A stretch of 64,000 nucleotides of DNA. It comes from Chloroflexota bacterium. Lineage in GTDB: Bacteria; Chloroflexota; Dehalococcoidia; Bin125. Below are positions 32,886 through 42,653 of the stretch, piece by piece. Every line of letters starts with the position of its first letter. The first letter of the stretch is position 1. The notes below the pieces were generated by a model. That model had not been told where the DNA came from. It saw only the letters and a list, made by a program, of their open reading frames with translations, and did no database searches. The position numbers and the translations under genes are program-made. The stretch lies in the NCBI GenBank assembly GCA_028874365.1, contig JAPPJZ010000018.1:16435-80434 (forward strand), in the 5' to 3' direction.

Positions 32886-33784
32886 CCGCCCTTGACCTCT
32901 GGCCAGACTTCTCTCCAGGCGGTTTCGATGGTTTGCAGGTATTGGTCGACGGGGATGGCGAGTTCTCGGTCGTAGTTGGGCATTCCGATGCCGAGGCGCG
33001 TGATGCCCATGTCGCGGGCGGCGCTGAGCAGGCGCTGGGTGTTGGCCATGTCGGCGTCGAGTGGCGGGAGCCACTGGATGGGGAAGTCGTCGGGGTCGCG
33101 GTCGTTGGCCTCGAGCTGCGCGCGCAGGCGGCCGATCAGCTCCGCCAGTTGTTCCACCGTGGACTGAACGGGCGCGATCCAGCCGTCGCCGAGGCGGGCC
33201 GTACGCTCGATGGCGGCCTGGGCGAAGCCGCCGAAGAGGATCGGCGGACCGCAGGGCGTGACGGGCTTGGGCATGACGGACATCTGATCGATGTTGACGT
33301 AGCGTCCGTTGAAGGTGATCGGTTCCTCGGTCCAGCAGGCTCGGAGGACGCGGATGTACTCCTCCATGCGGCTTGGACGCTGGCGGAAGTTGGCGGTGAG
33401 GGCGTCGAACTCCTGCCATTGCCAGCCGATGCCGATGCCGAGGCGCATGCGCCCGCCGGAGAGGATGTCGATCTCGGCGGCCTGCTTGGCGACGAGGACG
33501 GGCTCGCGCTGGGGCAGAACGAGGACGTTGGTCTGCAGGGCGACGCGGTTGGTGATCCCTGCGAGCCAGGCCAGCGTTGTCAACACCTCGTGCTGGTTGA
33601 CGTCGTCGGTGTAGGGGCCGGTCTGGGGACGGTCGTCGCGGGCGTAGGCGTAGATGATGTGGTCGGCCATGGAGATGAAGTCGCAGCCGATCGCCTCGAC
33701 TCCCTGGGCCCAGTCGCGCAGTTCCGAGACGTCCCAGTGCCAGTGCCAGGCGGGAATCTGGCAGCCGAATTCGAACTGTGCCAT
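32882..33784 (-). CDS. LLM-class (luciferase-like) flavin/F420-dependent oxidoreductase
   Basis: 300 residues from ATG 33784 (AGGAGAG upstream). Luciferase-like TIM barrel: FISMADHIIYAYARDD, LAWLAGITNRVALQTNVLVL, RMRLGIGIGWQWQEFDALT and GPPILFGGFAQAAIERTARL. The last two are typical of F420-dependent LLM enzymes (TIGR03619-type). Either FMN or F420 could be used; no F420-synthesis gene is in the window. Substrate unknown. Confidence 0.88.
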   Translation of the reverse strand: MAQFEFGCQIPAWHWHWDVSELRDWAQGVEAIGCDFISMADHIIYAYARDDRPQTGPYTDDVNQHEVLTTLAWLAGITNRVALQTNVLVLPQREPVLVAKQAAEIDILSGGRMRLGIGIGWQWQEFDALTANFRQRPSRMEEYIRVLRACWTEEPITFNGRYVNIDQMSVMPKPVTPCGPPILFGGFAQAAIERTARLGDGWIAPVQSTVEQLAELIGRLRAQLEANDRDPDDFPIQWLPPLDADMANTQRLLSAARDMGITRLGIGMPNYDRELAIPVDQYLQTIETAWREVWPEVKGG

Positions 33785-33885
33785 TGGTCGCTCTCCTCGA
33801 GGTTGCTTGAGGTTACTGGGGTTCAATCGTGATTGGTCAGGTGTATCCTAAGCGCATCCCGACAGCCTCTGGAGACCTGTGCGAT

Positions 33886-34125
33886 ATGGCGTTGGATGAG
33901 CGGCATGCCGGTGAAGAAGGTGTTCTACGGAGCGATATCGCGGACGTGATCGACCGCGCGGCGGCGATGGCGGTGTATGCGTATGCGTCGGTCAATCAGG
34001 CCGGGGCGACGGAGGGTTTGCGATTGCCTCCGCAGCTGGCGGAGCATCTGGCGGAGGCGACGTATGTGGATGTGCTGCGCTACTCGTTGGACGAGTGCAC
34101 GTGTCCGTGTCATCAGGAGCACTAG
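33886..34125 (+). CDS. small hypothetical protein with C-terminal Cys/His cluster
   Basis: 79 residues from ATG 33886 (MALDERHAGEEGV). Two helices (IADVIDRAAAMAVYAYASV; LAEHLAEATYVDVLRYSL) end in DECTCPCHQEH, a tight Cys/His group able to bind a metal. The frame is open further upstream but without a good start. Unknown family. Divergent from the LLM oxidoreductase. Confidence 0.55.
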   Translation: MALDERHAGEEGVLRSDIADVIDRAAAMAVYAYASVNQAGATEGLRLPPQLAEHLAEATYVDVLRYSLDECTCPCHQEH

Positions 34126-34135
34126 ATCTCCTCGA

Positions 34136-34182
34136 GCCCCCCTCTGCCTTCGGCATCTCCCCCCGCTGCGCGGGGGGAGAGA
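34136..34182 (+). repeat. dispersed palindromic repeat, type A copy 8
   Basis: Inner hairpin TGCC-TTC-GGCA. Long hairpin CCCCCCGC-TGC-GCGGGGGG. Confidence 0.9.
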
Positions 34183-34257
34183 GGATTCCAGCTACACTGC
34201 GGGTGACTGCGATTGTGCAGATTGACGTTTACGCGACGACATGAAGGAGCATGTGCG

Positions 34258-34893
34258 ATGACGACGGCGACCAAGGACTCGGTGGTGACCCGGGAGCGGT
34301 TCAAGTCGGGAATGACCTGGAACCAGTACCTGGCGTTCATCAACTCGGAGGAGAACTTCCAACGGCCGACCCCGGGCGGCGATCCACGTGGCGACGCGAA
34401 CGTGGAGCGGTTCGTCCGCAACATGGGCGCCTGGCAGATCTCGGAAGCGGGGCGCGAGGCGCTGCAGTCGCTGCCGCGGCTGAAGATGCTGGTGCTGGGC
34501 GAGGACTGGTGTCCGGACGTGTATCGCGGTCTGCCGGTGCTGGCCGAGATCGCGGCGACGGCGGGCTGGGAGATTCGTATCTTCGCGCGCGACGAGAACA
34601 ACGACATCATGTCGGAGTTTCTGAAGGACGGGCAGCACGAGTCGATTCCGACGGCGGTGATGTACACGCTGGACCATGAGTACGTGGGTCACTGGATCGA
34701 GCGTCCGGCGGTGGCGAACGAGCACATGGCCAACATGCAGAAGCTGTTCAGCCGCAAAGAGGGCGAGTCGGAAGACGAGATGCGTGCTCGGATTCGGCAG
34801 GGCTACCGAGACCTGCAGTCGTCGGACGAGTGGGCGTCGTGGCGGGATGCGACGGTCGACGAGATTGTGGAGTTGGTTCGCAGCAACACGTAG
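34258..34893 (+). CDS. thioredoxin-like protein with degenerate active site
   Basis: 211 residues from ATG 34258 (GAAGGAG upstream). Thioredoxin-fold core from about residue 68: LKMLVLGEDWCPDVYRGLPVL, with WEIRIFARDENNDIMSEFL and the cis-Pro strand IPTAVMYTLDHEYVG. In this family (thioredoxin-like, WCPDC type) the motif is normally CxxC; here the second cysteine is Val (CPDV). So it may work as a one-cysteine redox or binding protein. The N-terminal helix MTWNQYLAFINSEENF and a C-terminal charged helix extend the fold. Confidence 0.75.
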   Translation: MTTATKDSVVTRERFKSGMTWNQYLAFINSEENFQRPTPGGDPRGDANVERFVRNMGAWQISEAGREALQSLPRLKMLVLGEDWCPDVYRGLPVLAEIAATAGWEIRIFARDENNDIMSEFLKDGQHESIPTAVMYTLDHEYVGHWIERPAVANEHMANMQKLFSRKEGESEDEMRARIRQGYRDLQSSDEWASWRDATVDEIVELVRSNT

Positions 34894-35003
34894 GTCGGGC
34901 CATCAGGACTGACGGCCGGTCGGTCGATTCTGTCCTGGGAGACGGCTGGGGACTTCCCGCGCAGCGGGTCAGGTGGCTGGATCCTCCGCTGCAGGCTGGC
35001 GGA

Positions 35004-35051
35004 TGCCCCCCTCTGCCTTCGGCATCTCCCCCCGCTTGCGCGGGGGGAGAG
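35004..35051 (+). repeat. dispersed palindromic repeat, type A copy 9
   Basis: Inner hairpin TGCC-TTC-GGCA. Long hairpin CCCCCCGC-TTGC-GCGGGGGG. Lies in the gap before the lipid cluster's last gene (convergent intergenic region 34894-35095). Confidence 0.9.
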
Positions 35052-35095
35052 GGATCGCGTGGAGGCGCCGGGTGTGCGCAGCTTGACCAGTTGCC

Positions 35096-35749
35096 TCAGC
35101 CTCTGGTTGACGACCCGAATGGGCTGTCGGGTGGGTCGTCGTTCTCGATGATGGGGTGGGATTGTTCGAGGGCTCGCATGGCTCGCCAGGTGATGAACCA
35201 GCGTTGGAGGGCCGTGAGGTTGGTGAGGACCGCGAGGATCCAGAGGACTGGCAGGACCTGGGCGGAGAGGAGGCCGATCGAGAGGATGAGGACGCGCTCG
35301 AGGCGGGTTCCGAGTCCGGTGCGGATGCTGATGCCGAACTCGCCGGCCTTTGAGCGGGTGTAGCTAACCATCATGCCGCCGAAGAGGGAAATGCCGATCA
35401 GCACGATGGCGGTGCGGTCGAAGCGATCGGCGGCGCTGTACCAGATCAGGAGTCCGAAGAGCAGGGCGAAGTCGGCGAGGCGATCGGAGACAGCGTCGAA
35501 GACGGCGCCCCAGTCGGAGGCGCGGTCGGTGGCTCGGGCGACGGCGCCGTCGAGGAGGTCGAAGAAAGCGGCGGCGAGCATCGCGATGCCGGCCTGCCAG
35601 AACATGCCGTGGGCGGCGAGTGCGCCGGCGCCGCCCATGCCAAGCAGGCCGATGACGGTGAGGGCGTTGGGGGTGAGTCCAGTGCGGGCGACGGCACGTC
35701 CGAGGCGCTCGGAGATGTCGCTGGATATCGAGTGGGGGAGAAGTGACAC
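35096..35749 (-). CDS. CDP-alcohol phosphatidyltransferase, phosphatidylinositol-phosphate-synthase-like
   Basis: 217 residues with about six transmembrane helices. The full CDP-alcohol motif is present with exact spacing: Asp64, Asp67-Gly68, Ala71-Arg72, Gly81, Asp85 and Asp89 (stretch DLLDGAVARATDRASDWG then AVFDAVSDR). YTRSKAGEFGI downstream is as in actinobacterial PI-phosphate synthases. With an inositol-3-phosphate synthase in the same cluster, the likely reaction is CDP-diacylglycerol plus inositol phosphate to PI-phosphate at the membrane. PgsA (glycerol-phosphate) is the alternative. Last gene of the minus-strand cluster; starts with GTG 35749. Confidence 0.87.
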   Translation of the reverse strand: MSLLPHSISSDISERLGRAVARTGLTPNALTVIGLLGMGGAGALAAHGMFWQAGIAMLAAAFFDLLDGAVARATDRASDWGAVFDAVSDRLADFALLFGLLIWYSAADRFDRTAIVLIGISLFGGMMVSYTRSKAGEFGISIRTGLGTRLERVLILSIGLLSAQVLPVLWILAVLTNLTALQRWFITWRAMRALEQSHPIIENDDPPDSPFGSSTRG

Positions 35750-35815
35750 GTGGCTCTCGATCGGAGTCCGGCCGCCTTGGGGCCACTGTACACAGGGGAC
35801 GGATCGGAGATCGGG

Positions 35816-36712
35816 CTAGTCGTAAAACAGTCGTTTGCCGATGAAGAAGAGGAGGATGGCGATCGGGATCGCGGCGGCGATTGCGATGACGTGGTTGAGG
35901 TTGAGGCGTTCGTAGAAGGGCTGCTGCTGGGACTCGATGTAGGGCCAGTTGAGCAGGAGGGCTCGTTCGGCGTTCTTAGTGAACTCGGAGATGAGCTTGT
36001 GCTCCGGGATGCCGTAGACCTGCTCGATGGCGTCATAGAAGGGGACGCCATCACTGACGGTCTTGAACAGCTCGGCGAGCGCCTCCGGTCCCCAGTCCTG
36101 GATGAACCAGGAGAGCATTCCACCGGCCTGTCCGAAATACTTGTTGCGGAACTGCCACGTGGTTGGCACAATTTCCAGTTGCTCGATCGTGTAGAACTCT
36201 TCGTGATCAAGGATGACTACCGACCCCGCACGCGTCAGGAAGTAGGCCGGCATCGGTCCCTGTGACCAGAAGCCCATCGCGAATCGCATCCAGAGCGGTA
36301 TGGCGTGGGCGTACGGCGCGGTGGCGGCGTCGAGCAGGGCGTTGGTGACGGCGTTGCGAACGTCACCGGAACTGTTGCGCGTCACGTGCAGCGTCGTGCC
36401 ATCGGGACTCATGCCGTCGGGGAGCAAGGCGGGATCGGCGGGGTCGAGGCCTTGCGGCCAAACGATTAGGTTGATGCGGTCGTCGAGCGAGACATCGATT
36501 AAGTCGCTGACGAGGTCGTAGGCACCCTGTCCGTGATCGGCGAGGGAGTCGGCGCGGAGTTGTCCCTGCGCGTGCCAGAGGGTGAGGTCGTCGCGCCTGG
36601 CGCTGGACCACTCGAGGTCGTCGGCCTGGGCGGAGAGCGTGAGCGGCGTCAGGATCGCGGCCAGCACGGCAGTGATCAGCGCGAGCGCCGCAAGTGGAGG
36701 AGGTCTCACCAA
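35816..36712 (-). CDS. secreted peptidase-MA-like protein lacking HExxH (degenerate)
   Basis: 298 residues: signal sequence (about 8-30), a periplasmic/extracellular domain and a C-terminal transmembrane helix (about 273-293) with a short basic end. It resembles the gluzincin at 47226-48740: the same SP-domain-TM plan and matching VPFYDAIEQVYGIPEHKLISE versus SVDDALLEVYGLDRDGLDNA. Where that protein has HELTHVL, this one has HAIPLWMRFAMGFWS, so the zinc site is lost. Start is TTG 36712 or GTG 36709, uncertain. It sits inside the lipid cluster, 12 bases after the glycosyltransferase start-side neighbour, so a non-catalytic envelope role is likely. Confidence 0.7.
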   Translation of the reverse strand: MVRPPPLAALALITAVLAAILTPLTLSAQADDLEWSSARRDDLTLWHAQGQLRADSLADHGQGAYDLVSDLIDVSLDDRINLIVWPQGLDPADPALLPDGMSPDGTTLHVTRNSSGDVRNAVTNALLDAATAPYAHAIPLWMRFAMGFWSQGPMPAYFLTRAGSVVILDHEEFYTIEQLEIVPTTWQFRNKYFGQAGGMLSWFIQDWGPEALAELFKTVSDGVPFYDAIEQVYGIPEHKLISEFTKNAERALLLNWPYIESQQQPFYERLNLNHVIAIAAAIPIAILLFFIGKRLFYD

Positions 36713-36724
36713 GTCAGCGTAGGG

Positions 36725-37741
36725 TCAGAGCAGGGATCGATATAGATCGAGGTGCTGCTGCGCGATCGCGTGTGAGTCGAAGCGTTCGGCGGTCTGACGG
36801 CCGCGGTCCGCCAGTTGTTCGCGGAGCCTGGTGTCGCTGAGCAGGCGGAGGAGGTTCGCGGCGAGGGCGTTGGGATCGCCGGGCGTGGAGAGCAGTGCGG
36901 CTGCGCCATCGCTGGTGGCGATGCGGTAGCCGTCGATGTCGGAGGCGGCGACGGGAACACCGGCGGCCATCGCTTCGACAAGTACGAGGCCGAGCGCTTC
37001 GCCGCCCGTCGCAGGAAAGGCGGCGCAGGTGGCGGTGCGCATCAGCGAGGCGATTTCGTGGTGTGGAACGGGTCCGAGGAGCGTGACTCGGCTGTTTGCA
37101 TGTGCCCGAGTGGCGTCGGTGACCGGTCCGGCGACGACGAGTTGGGCGTCGGGCAGTCGTTCCAATGCCTGTAGCAGGATCGGCAGACCCTTGCGGGGCT
37201 CGTCGCGACCGACGAAGAGGATGGTCTGCGGGTCCGGGTTGCGCTGGAGGTTGCGGAAGTTGGACAGGTCGAGGCATGGGTAGATGATGGTGGCGTCCGC
37301 TCCGGTGGCCGCATTCGCCGTCTCATGTGAGACCTCGCTGGCGCAGACGATCGCGTCGGCGCGATTGAGCAGGGGTCGGGAGACGGGACGGGTCCAGCGA
37401 TAGAAGCGTCGGGCGACGGGCTCGGCCGAGTGCAGCGTGACCACGGTCGGCGGGGCGCCCGGGTGGAGCAAGGACAACGTGCCGAGCAGGGGGAGCATCG
37501 GCTCCTGGATGTGCAGGATGTCGTGTGGAGTGCGGAGGAAGCGGCGCAGGGCGAAGAGGTCGAGGGGGTGCCAGGTCAGGTCGGCGCGGGTGCCTCCGAC
37601 GCCGAGTCGGACGGGCCTCGATGGGGCGAAGACGTGGGATTCGTGCCCCAGTTTGTTGAGCGCCTCGGACAGCGCCATCGTGTGGGTCTGGACGCCGCCT
37701 GGTTGCTGGGAGTCGTAGGGCAGGACGTGATGGATGCGCAC
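36725..37741 (-). CDS. GT4-family glycosyltransferase, PimA-like (phosphatidylinositol mannosyltransferase)
   Basis: 338 residues from GTG 37741. GT-B fold with N-terminal PYDSQQPGGVQTHTMALSE (GGVQ loop), HDILHIQEPMLPLLGTLSLL, LFVGRDEPRKGLPILLQALE (donor-site Arg/Lys) and GGEALGLVLVEAMAAGVPVA carrying the E-x7-E motif. These segments resemble mycobacterial PimA along the full length. The expected reaction is mannosyl transfer from GDP-mannose to phosphatidylinositol on the cytoplasmic membrane face. The neighbouring PI-synthase-like and acyltransferase genes support it. Another sugar or lipid acceptor remains possible. Confidence 0.83.
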   Translation of the reverse strand: MRIHHVLPYDSQQPGGVQTHTMALSEALNKLGHESHVFAPSRPVRLGVGGTRADLTWHPLDLFALRRFLRTPHDILHIQEPMLPLLGTLSLLHPGAPPTVVTLHSAEPVARRFYRWTRPVSRPLLNRADAIVCASEVSHETANAATGADATIIYPCLDLSNFRNLQRNPDPQTILFVGRDEPRKGLPILLQALERLPDAQLVVAGPVTDATRAHANSRVTLLGPVPHHEIASLMRTATCAAFPATGGEALGLVLVEAMAAGVPVAASDIDGYRIATSDGAAALLSTPGDPNALAANLLRLLSDTRLREQLADRGRQTAERFDSHAIAQQHLDLYRSLL

Positions 37742-37764
37742 GGGTGGGGTTTTCGGTTCCGTCG

Positions 37765-38526
37765 TCAATCGCCGGAACGGCGTCGGCGCAGGAGTGCCTT
37801 TGGTGTGGCGCTGATGCCTCGCCATTGCTGGTGGAGGAGTCGGCGGGCTCCGATATTGCGGAGCCTTGGATAGTGTCCGAGCTGGGCGTCGGTGGTTCGC
37901 GCGATGAGGGCGGCACGCAGCGCATCCTGACCCCTTCCTTCGAACGTGGTTATGGATGAGCCGACCTGTTCGTGGAAGTGGGCGTCTGAGCCGCCGGTGA
38001 TGGCGAGACCCCAGCGCCGGTTGGCATCGATGACGCTATTGCGTCGCCAGCGGGCGGACGGAATCGGGTTGGCGGTCTCGACAGCGAGGACGGGCGGTTG
38101 ATCGCCGGCGCGCTCGGGGGCCAAATCGCGCACCAGTCGGTCGATGTCGCGGAGGTTGAGCGCGATCGGCATGACAGCGCAGGGATGCGCGATGATCGCG
38201 ACGCCGCCCTGGTTCCAGATGGCTTGGACGGTCGCCGCCGCGCTGCGGAAGAACGGGATCGGTTCATCGATCCAGAGCGCGAGGATGTGTCCGTGGCGGC
38301 TGGTGACCTCGCTGCCGACGATCACGTCGACCGGATGATTGGCGCGAGCGGCGGCTTCCCTGGCGAGGTGCGCACCGCGGGTCTGGTCGTGATCGGTGAC
38401 GGCGATGATGTCGACTCCGCGCCGGTGGGCGGCGTCGAGGATAGTCAACGCGTCGTCCATGCCGTCGGATTGCTCGGTGTGGATCTGCAGGTCGGCACGG
38501 CCGCGGGTGTGGTTGGGCTCGGTCAT
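37765..38526 (-). CDS. PHP-domain phosphoesterase
   Basis: 253 residues. PHP metal motifs in order: LQIHTEQSDG, AVTDHDQTRG, SEVTSRHGHILAL, GVAIIAHPCAV and GGSDAHF. This PHP subgroup (histidinol-phosphatase/RNase AM-like) hydrolyses phosphate esters. Its start overlaps the acyltransferase stop by four bases (ATGA) and its end is 23 bases from the glycosyltransferase start. In mycobacterial PIM clusters no PHP gene is standard. It could dephosphorylate PI-phosphate or an inositol phosphate here, but that is inference. Confidence 0.85.
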   Translation of the reverse strand: MTEPNHTRGRADLQIHTEQSDGMDDALTILDAAHRRGVDIIAVTDHDQTRGAHLAREAAARANHPVDVIVGSEVTSRHGHILALWIDEPIPFFRSAAATVQAIWNQGGVAIIAHPCAVMPIALNLRDIDRLVRDLAPERAGDQPPVLAVETANPIPSARWRRNSVIDANRRWGLAITGGSDAHFHEQVGSSITTFEGRGQDALRAALIARTTDAQLGHYPRLRNIGARRLLHQQWRGISATPKALLRRRRSGD

Positions 38527-39461
38527 GGCTTGACTTCCGCCAGCTGGTCGCGAGGATGGGGATCGTCCCAGGGCGTGTCACGGCAGGGTGCCCAGGGCGA
38601 CTCGACGACGCGCCAGAGGTGGGCGTGTCGCTGGATGATTGGCTCGAAGAGGCGTGCAAGGTTGGCGGTGTTGGTTCGCGTGTCGAGGGCTCGGTTGCCC
38701 TTGAGTAGCAGATCGATGGGCGGCAGGAAGGTGACGTCGAACTGCAGGCGGTCGGGTCCCGGTCGGCGTACCGCGTAGAGGGGAAGGACGTCCGCCTCGG
38801 CGCGGATTGCGAGGTCGACGGCGCCGACCGGGAAGCGGGCCTGACGTCCGAAGAACGGCACGCAGGATCCACCGCCCTGCCGGTCGCGATCCCAGAGGAT
38901 GCAGACCACGCCGCCGTCGCGCAGCGTGCGCAATGCCGAGGCGATGCCGGTCTGGGTTGCGGTGAGAAACTCGATGCCGATCGCGGCGCGCGCCGCGTTG
39001 ACGGCCTCGAGGTGGCCCGGATCATCGAGGCGCTCGACGAGAGCCACGGCGGGGATGTCGAGCGCGGCGAGGGCCTTGACGGCGACCTCGGGATTGGAGA
39101 TGTGGGCGGTGGTCAGGACGACTCCGCGGCCGGAGCGGTGGGCGTCGAGCAGGTGGTCGAGACCAGTGACGTGGAGGTGGCGGTCGAGGACGCGTTGGGG
39201 GGAGATGGAGGGCAGGATGGCGAGGTCGACGTAGTAGCGGGCGGTCTCGGCGATGACCTCGGTCGCGTCGCGGTTGAGCTGGGTCGGGGTGTGTTCAGGA
39301 TGGATACGCTGGAGGTTGTTGCGGATACGGATGCGCCGGCGTTCGAGCAGGGGGAGGGCGAGGGAGGCGGCGGTCTCGGCGATGGCGTAGAGCCACTGGC
39401 GGGGGAGGAATCGGGAGAGCCAGGCGAGGGCGGTCAGGCCGTAGGCGGTGGGCATAGCCAC
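38523..39461 (-). CDS. LpxL/PatA-like lysophospholipid acyltransferase 1
   Basis: 312 residues. Lauroyl/myristoyl-acyltransferase (HtrB/LpxL) family: N-terminal membrane helix, RIRNNLQRIHPEHTPTQLNRD, the catalytic HX4E in TTAHISNPEVAV, and later VVCILWDRDRQGGGSCVPFFG and RFPVGAVDLAIRAEADVLPL. The gene order PI-synthase - acyltransferase - GT4 in mycobacteria uses PatA from this same family to acylate PIM mannose. Here a GTG at 39461 or ATG at 39455 starts it. It precedes PHP by an ATGA overlap. Confidence 0.85.
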   Translation of the reverse strand: MAMPTAYGLTALAWLSRFLPRQWLYAIAETAASLALPLLERRRIRIRNNLQRIHPEHTPTQLNRDATEVIAETARYYVDLAILPSISPQRVLDRHLHVTGLDHLLDAHRSGRGVVLTTAHISNPEVAVKALAALDIPAVALVERLDDPGHLEAVNAARAAIGIEFLTATQTGIASALRTLRDGGVVCILWDRDRQGGGSCVPFFGRQARFPVGAVDLAIRAEADVLPLYAVRRPGPDRLQFDVTFLPPIDLLLKGNRALDTRTNTANLARLFEPIIQRHAHLWRVVESPWAPCRDTPWDDPHPRDQLAEVKP

Positions 39462-39495
39462 ATCATCGCACGGCGTCCGAGACAGTCACTCGGGC

Positions 39496-40557
39496 CTATT
39501 GCTGCGACGGCAGCGAGATCAGCGTTCCATCGGCGCCGAGCGTAATCTTCCCGCTGAAGACCTCCGCGGCGCCTTTGAGGAAGAGACGCTCCAACGCCGG
39601 GAGCGGCAGTGGCGGCGCGATGTGATAGAGGAGGAGCTGCCCGGCACCGGCTTCGGCGGCGGCCTCAGCCGCTTCCTGCGGCGTGGCATGGTAGGACTCG
39701 ATGTCGCTCATGATCGCGGCCGCCCGCGTGTTGCCCACGGCCCGCGCTGCGCCGGCGATCTGCCGGGTGAGTTGTTTGCCCAACGCTTCGTGAACGAGCA
39801 GGTCGACGCCCTGCGCGTGGCGGATCACATTGGCGGATTTCGTGGTGTCGCCGCTGAGCACGACGGAGCGATCCCGGTAGTCGATGCGATAGCCGACCGC
39901 TTCCGAGACGGGATCGTGGGTGACGGCGAAGGCGCCGATACGGACGCCGTCGGCGGTCTCCAGGACGGGATGGAGTTCCGCGTCGGTTGGCAGCGGGAAG
40001 GGGGCCGCGTCCAGTCCGGCGCCGCTGGGCGGGACGACATCGGGACCGTGATGCTCGATGCGATAGCCGGCGTCGGGCGCGTAGGCGCGATTGAATCCTG
40101 CGACGACCTCAGCGAGCACAGGAGGTCCATGGACCGTTAGCGGCCGATCAGCAGCCGCGTTGGCCCAGCGCAGCACGCCGAGTTCGCCGAGGCCGTCGAT
40201 GTGGTCGGAGTGGGCATGGGTGAGCAACACCGCTTCGACGCGGCCCACGTTGACAGAGAACCGGCTCAGATTGCGCGCGCCGTTGGCGCCGGCGTCGAAC
40301 ACGAAGAGATGGGGTCCAGCCTGGACCGCGACGCATGGCCCGGAACGCTTGATGTCGGGCAGCGGACTGCCGGCGCCGCAGAGCAGGACATGGATGCCGT
40401 CGGGCAGCGCAGCCAAGTCATCTCGCGTCATGCCGACGGTGATGGCGCGCTCGAGCAAGCGAAGCGTCATTCGTTCAGGGAGCCGCGCGGCCAGTCTGCT
40501 CGATATCAGGCGCGCGGTCGTTGCCGTGAGGAAACGCCTGACTCTGTTGTCGCTCAC
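39496..40557 (-). CDS. metallo-beta-lactamase-fold hydrolase (RNase Z/phosphodiesterase-like)
   Basis: 353 residues. Core motif LTHAHSDHIDGLGEL (HxHxDH), earlier HVLLCGAGSPLPDIKRSG and FVFDAGANGARNLSRF, SGDTTKSANVIRHAQGVDLLVHEA with the later Asp and the His, and YHATPQEAAEAAAEAGAGQLLLYHI. These are features of the RNase Z / ElaC-like branch, which includes small phosphodiesterases. A putative N-terminal amphipathic stretch (about 1-45) precedes it. Its place between two acyltransferase genes suggests a lipid-linked substrate, unproven. Confidence 0.83.
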   Translation of the reverse strand: MSDNRVRRFLTATTARLISSRLAARLPERMTLRLLERAITVGMTRDDLAALPDGIHVLLCGAGSPLPDIKRSGPCVAVQAGPHLFVFDAGANGARNLSRFSVNVGRVEAVLLTHAHSDHIDGLGELGVLRWANAAADRPLTVHGPPVLAEVVAGFNRAYAPDAGYRIEHHGPDVVPPSGAGLDAAPFPLPTDAELHPVLETADGVRIGAFAVTHDPVSEAVGYRIDYRDRSVVLSGDTTKSANVIRHAQGVDLLVHEALGKQLTRQIAGAARAVGNTRAAAIMSDIESYHATPQEAAEAAAEAGAGQLLLYHIAPPLPLPALERLFLKGAAEVFSGKITLGADGTLISLPSQQ

Positions 40558-40590
40558 CGGTCGCCCTCGGTTTCTGGCTGTCGCACCACG

Positions 40591-41451
40591 TTAGTCGGCT
40601 GTCTCGGCGGGTATGAGGTCTCGGAACTGGTACCACTGGTCTGGGGCTGCCGTGAGCGGGGGCTCGAAGGCGGGGAGTAAGGAACTGTCCGGGTCGTGGT
40701 CGAGATCGAGGTGTGGGGTGAAGCGGAGGTCGTGATCCTGGCGGGTTGCGGCGAGCGGGATGAGTTTGGCGTTGGTTGCGTGGGCGATTCGGTGGATTTC
40801 GTTGGGGATGGTGACCTCGCGGCCGAAGAGGGTATCGGTGGTGGTCTGCTCGTTCGGGCGGGGCGGTCGGTCGAAGAGGATGGCGGCGGTTTCGTTGTGG
40901 TTGAGGTGGTCGACCAGCTGACGTAGACCTGGGCGGCCAGCGGCGGGGGTCATGCCGAGGCGGGCTCGCTGATCCTGGATGGCACGGTTGAGGGCCGGGT
41001 GGCCGAGGTCGTCGACGAGGACCATCGAGGGTCCGATGCGGTGGGTGTATGCGCCGCCGAGTATGTCCCAGTTTCCGAAGTGGATTGCGGCGAAGAGGAC
41101 CGGACGTCGCTGGTACCACTGCTCGAGCCGGGTCCAGTGTTCGGACCAGGCCGGGTCGTGGCCGCCGACGGCTTCGAAGCACTGCGCCGGGGTCAGCTCG
41201 TCGAGTCGGACGGCATCGACGAGGTATTCGCCGTAGCGCTGGAACTGGGCTCGGGCGAGGGATGGGGCGGAGCCGTTCCAGTTGACGTGGGGGAGGAGGA
41301 ATTCGGCGTTGCGTCGGGCGGCGTTGCGGCCTCGGGGCCAGGCGAGGTAGACGGCGTCCATGAGGCGGCGAGCGGCGGCGTAGGCGATGGGGCGTGGGAG
41401 GATTCGGGCTGCTCGTCCGAGGGTCTGGTATCCGATTGCGAGGGGGTGCAT
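40591..41451 (-). CDS. LpxL/PatA-like lysophospholipid acyltransferase 2
   Basis: 286 residues from ATG 41451; the upstream frame is repeat plus antisense of the inositol synthase gene. Same family as acyltransferase 1: the catalytic HX4D in AAIHFGNWDILGGAY, GLRQLVDHLNHNETAAILFD, IGPSMVLVDDLGHPALNRAI and LTAAPDQWYQFRDL at the end, the usual terminal acyltransferase signature. Two acyltransferases in one cluster would allow two acylations of a glycolipid, as on PIM mannose and inositol. Confidence 0.83.
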   Translation of the reverse strand: MHPLAIGYQTLGRAARILPRPIAYAAARRLMDAVYLAWPRGRNAARRNAEFLLPHVNWNGSAPSLARAQFQRYGEYLVDAVRLDELTPAQCFEAVGGHDPAWSEHWTRLEQWYQRRPVLFAAIHFGNWDILGGAYTHRIGPSMVLVDDLGHPALNRAIQDQRARLGMTPAAGRPGLRQLVDHLNHNETAAILFDRPPRPNEQTTTDTLFGREVTIPNEIHRIAHATNAKLIPLAATRQDHDLRFTPHLDLDHDPDSSLLPAFEPPLTAAPDQWYQFRDLIPAETAD

Positions 41452-41471
41452 GGCTAGTCGAGGCTGTGCGG

Positions 41472-41517
41472 TGCCCCCCTCTGCCTTCGGCATCTCCTCC
41501 CCTTCGCGGGGGGAGAA
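41472..41517 (+). repeat. dispersed palindromic repeat, type A copy 10 (diverged)
   Basis: Inner hairpin TGCC-TTC-GGCA intact. The long hairpin CTCCTCCCC-TTCG-CGGGGGGAG is imperfect. It lies inside the minus-strand cluster between the inositol synthase and acyltransferase-2 genes. Confidence 0.85.
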
Positions 41518-41549
41518 AGGAACTGTGAAGGATGACGTGGGTGGAAAGT

Positions 41550-42653
<1,104 letters not shown>

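Noticed and set aside
13425..41517. Repeated palindromes as a CRISPR array
   Set aside because: Units are kilobases apart without regular spacers and no cas gene is present.
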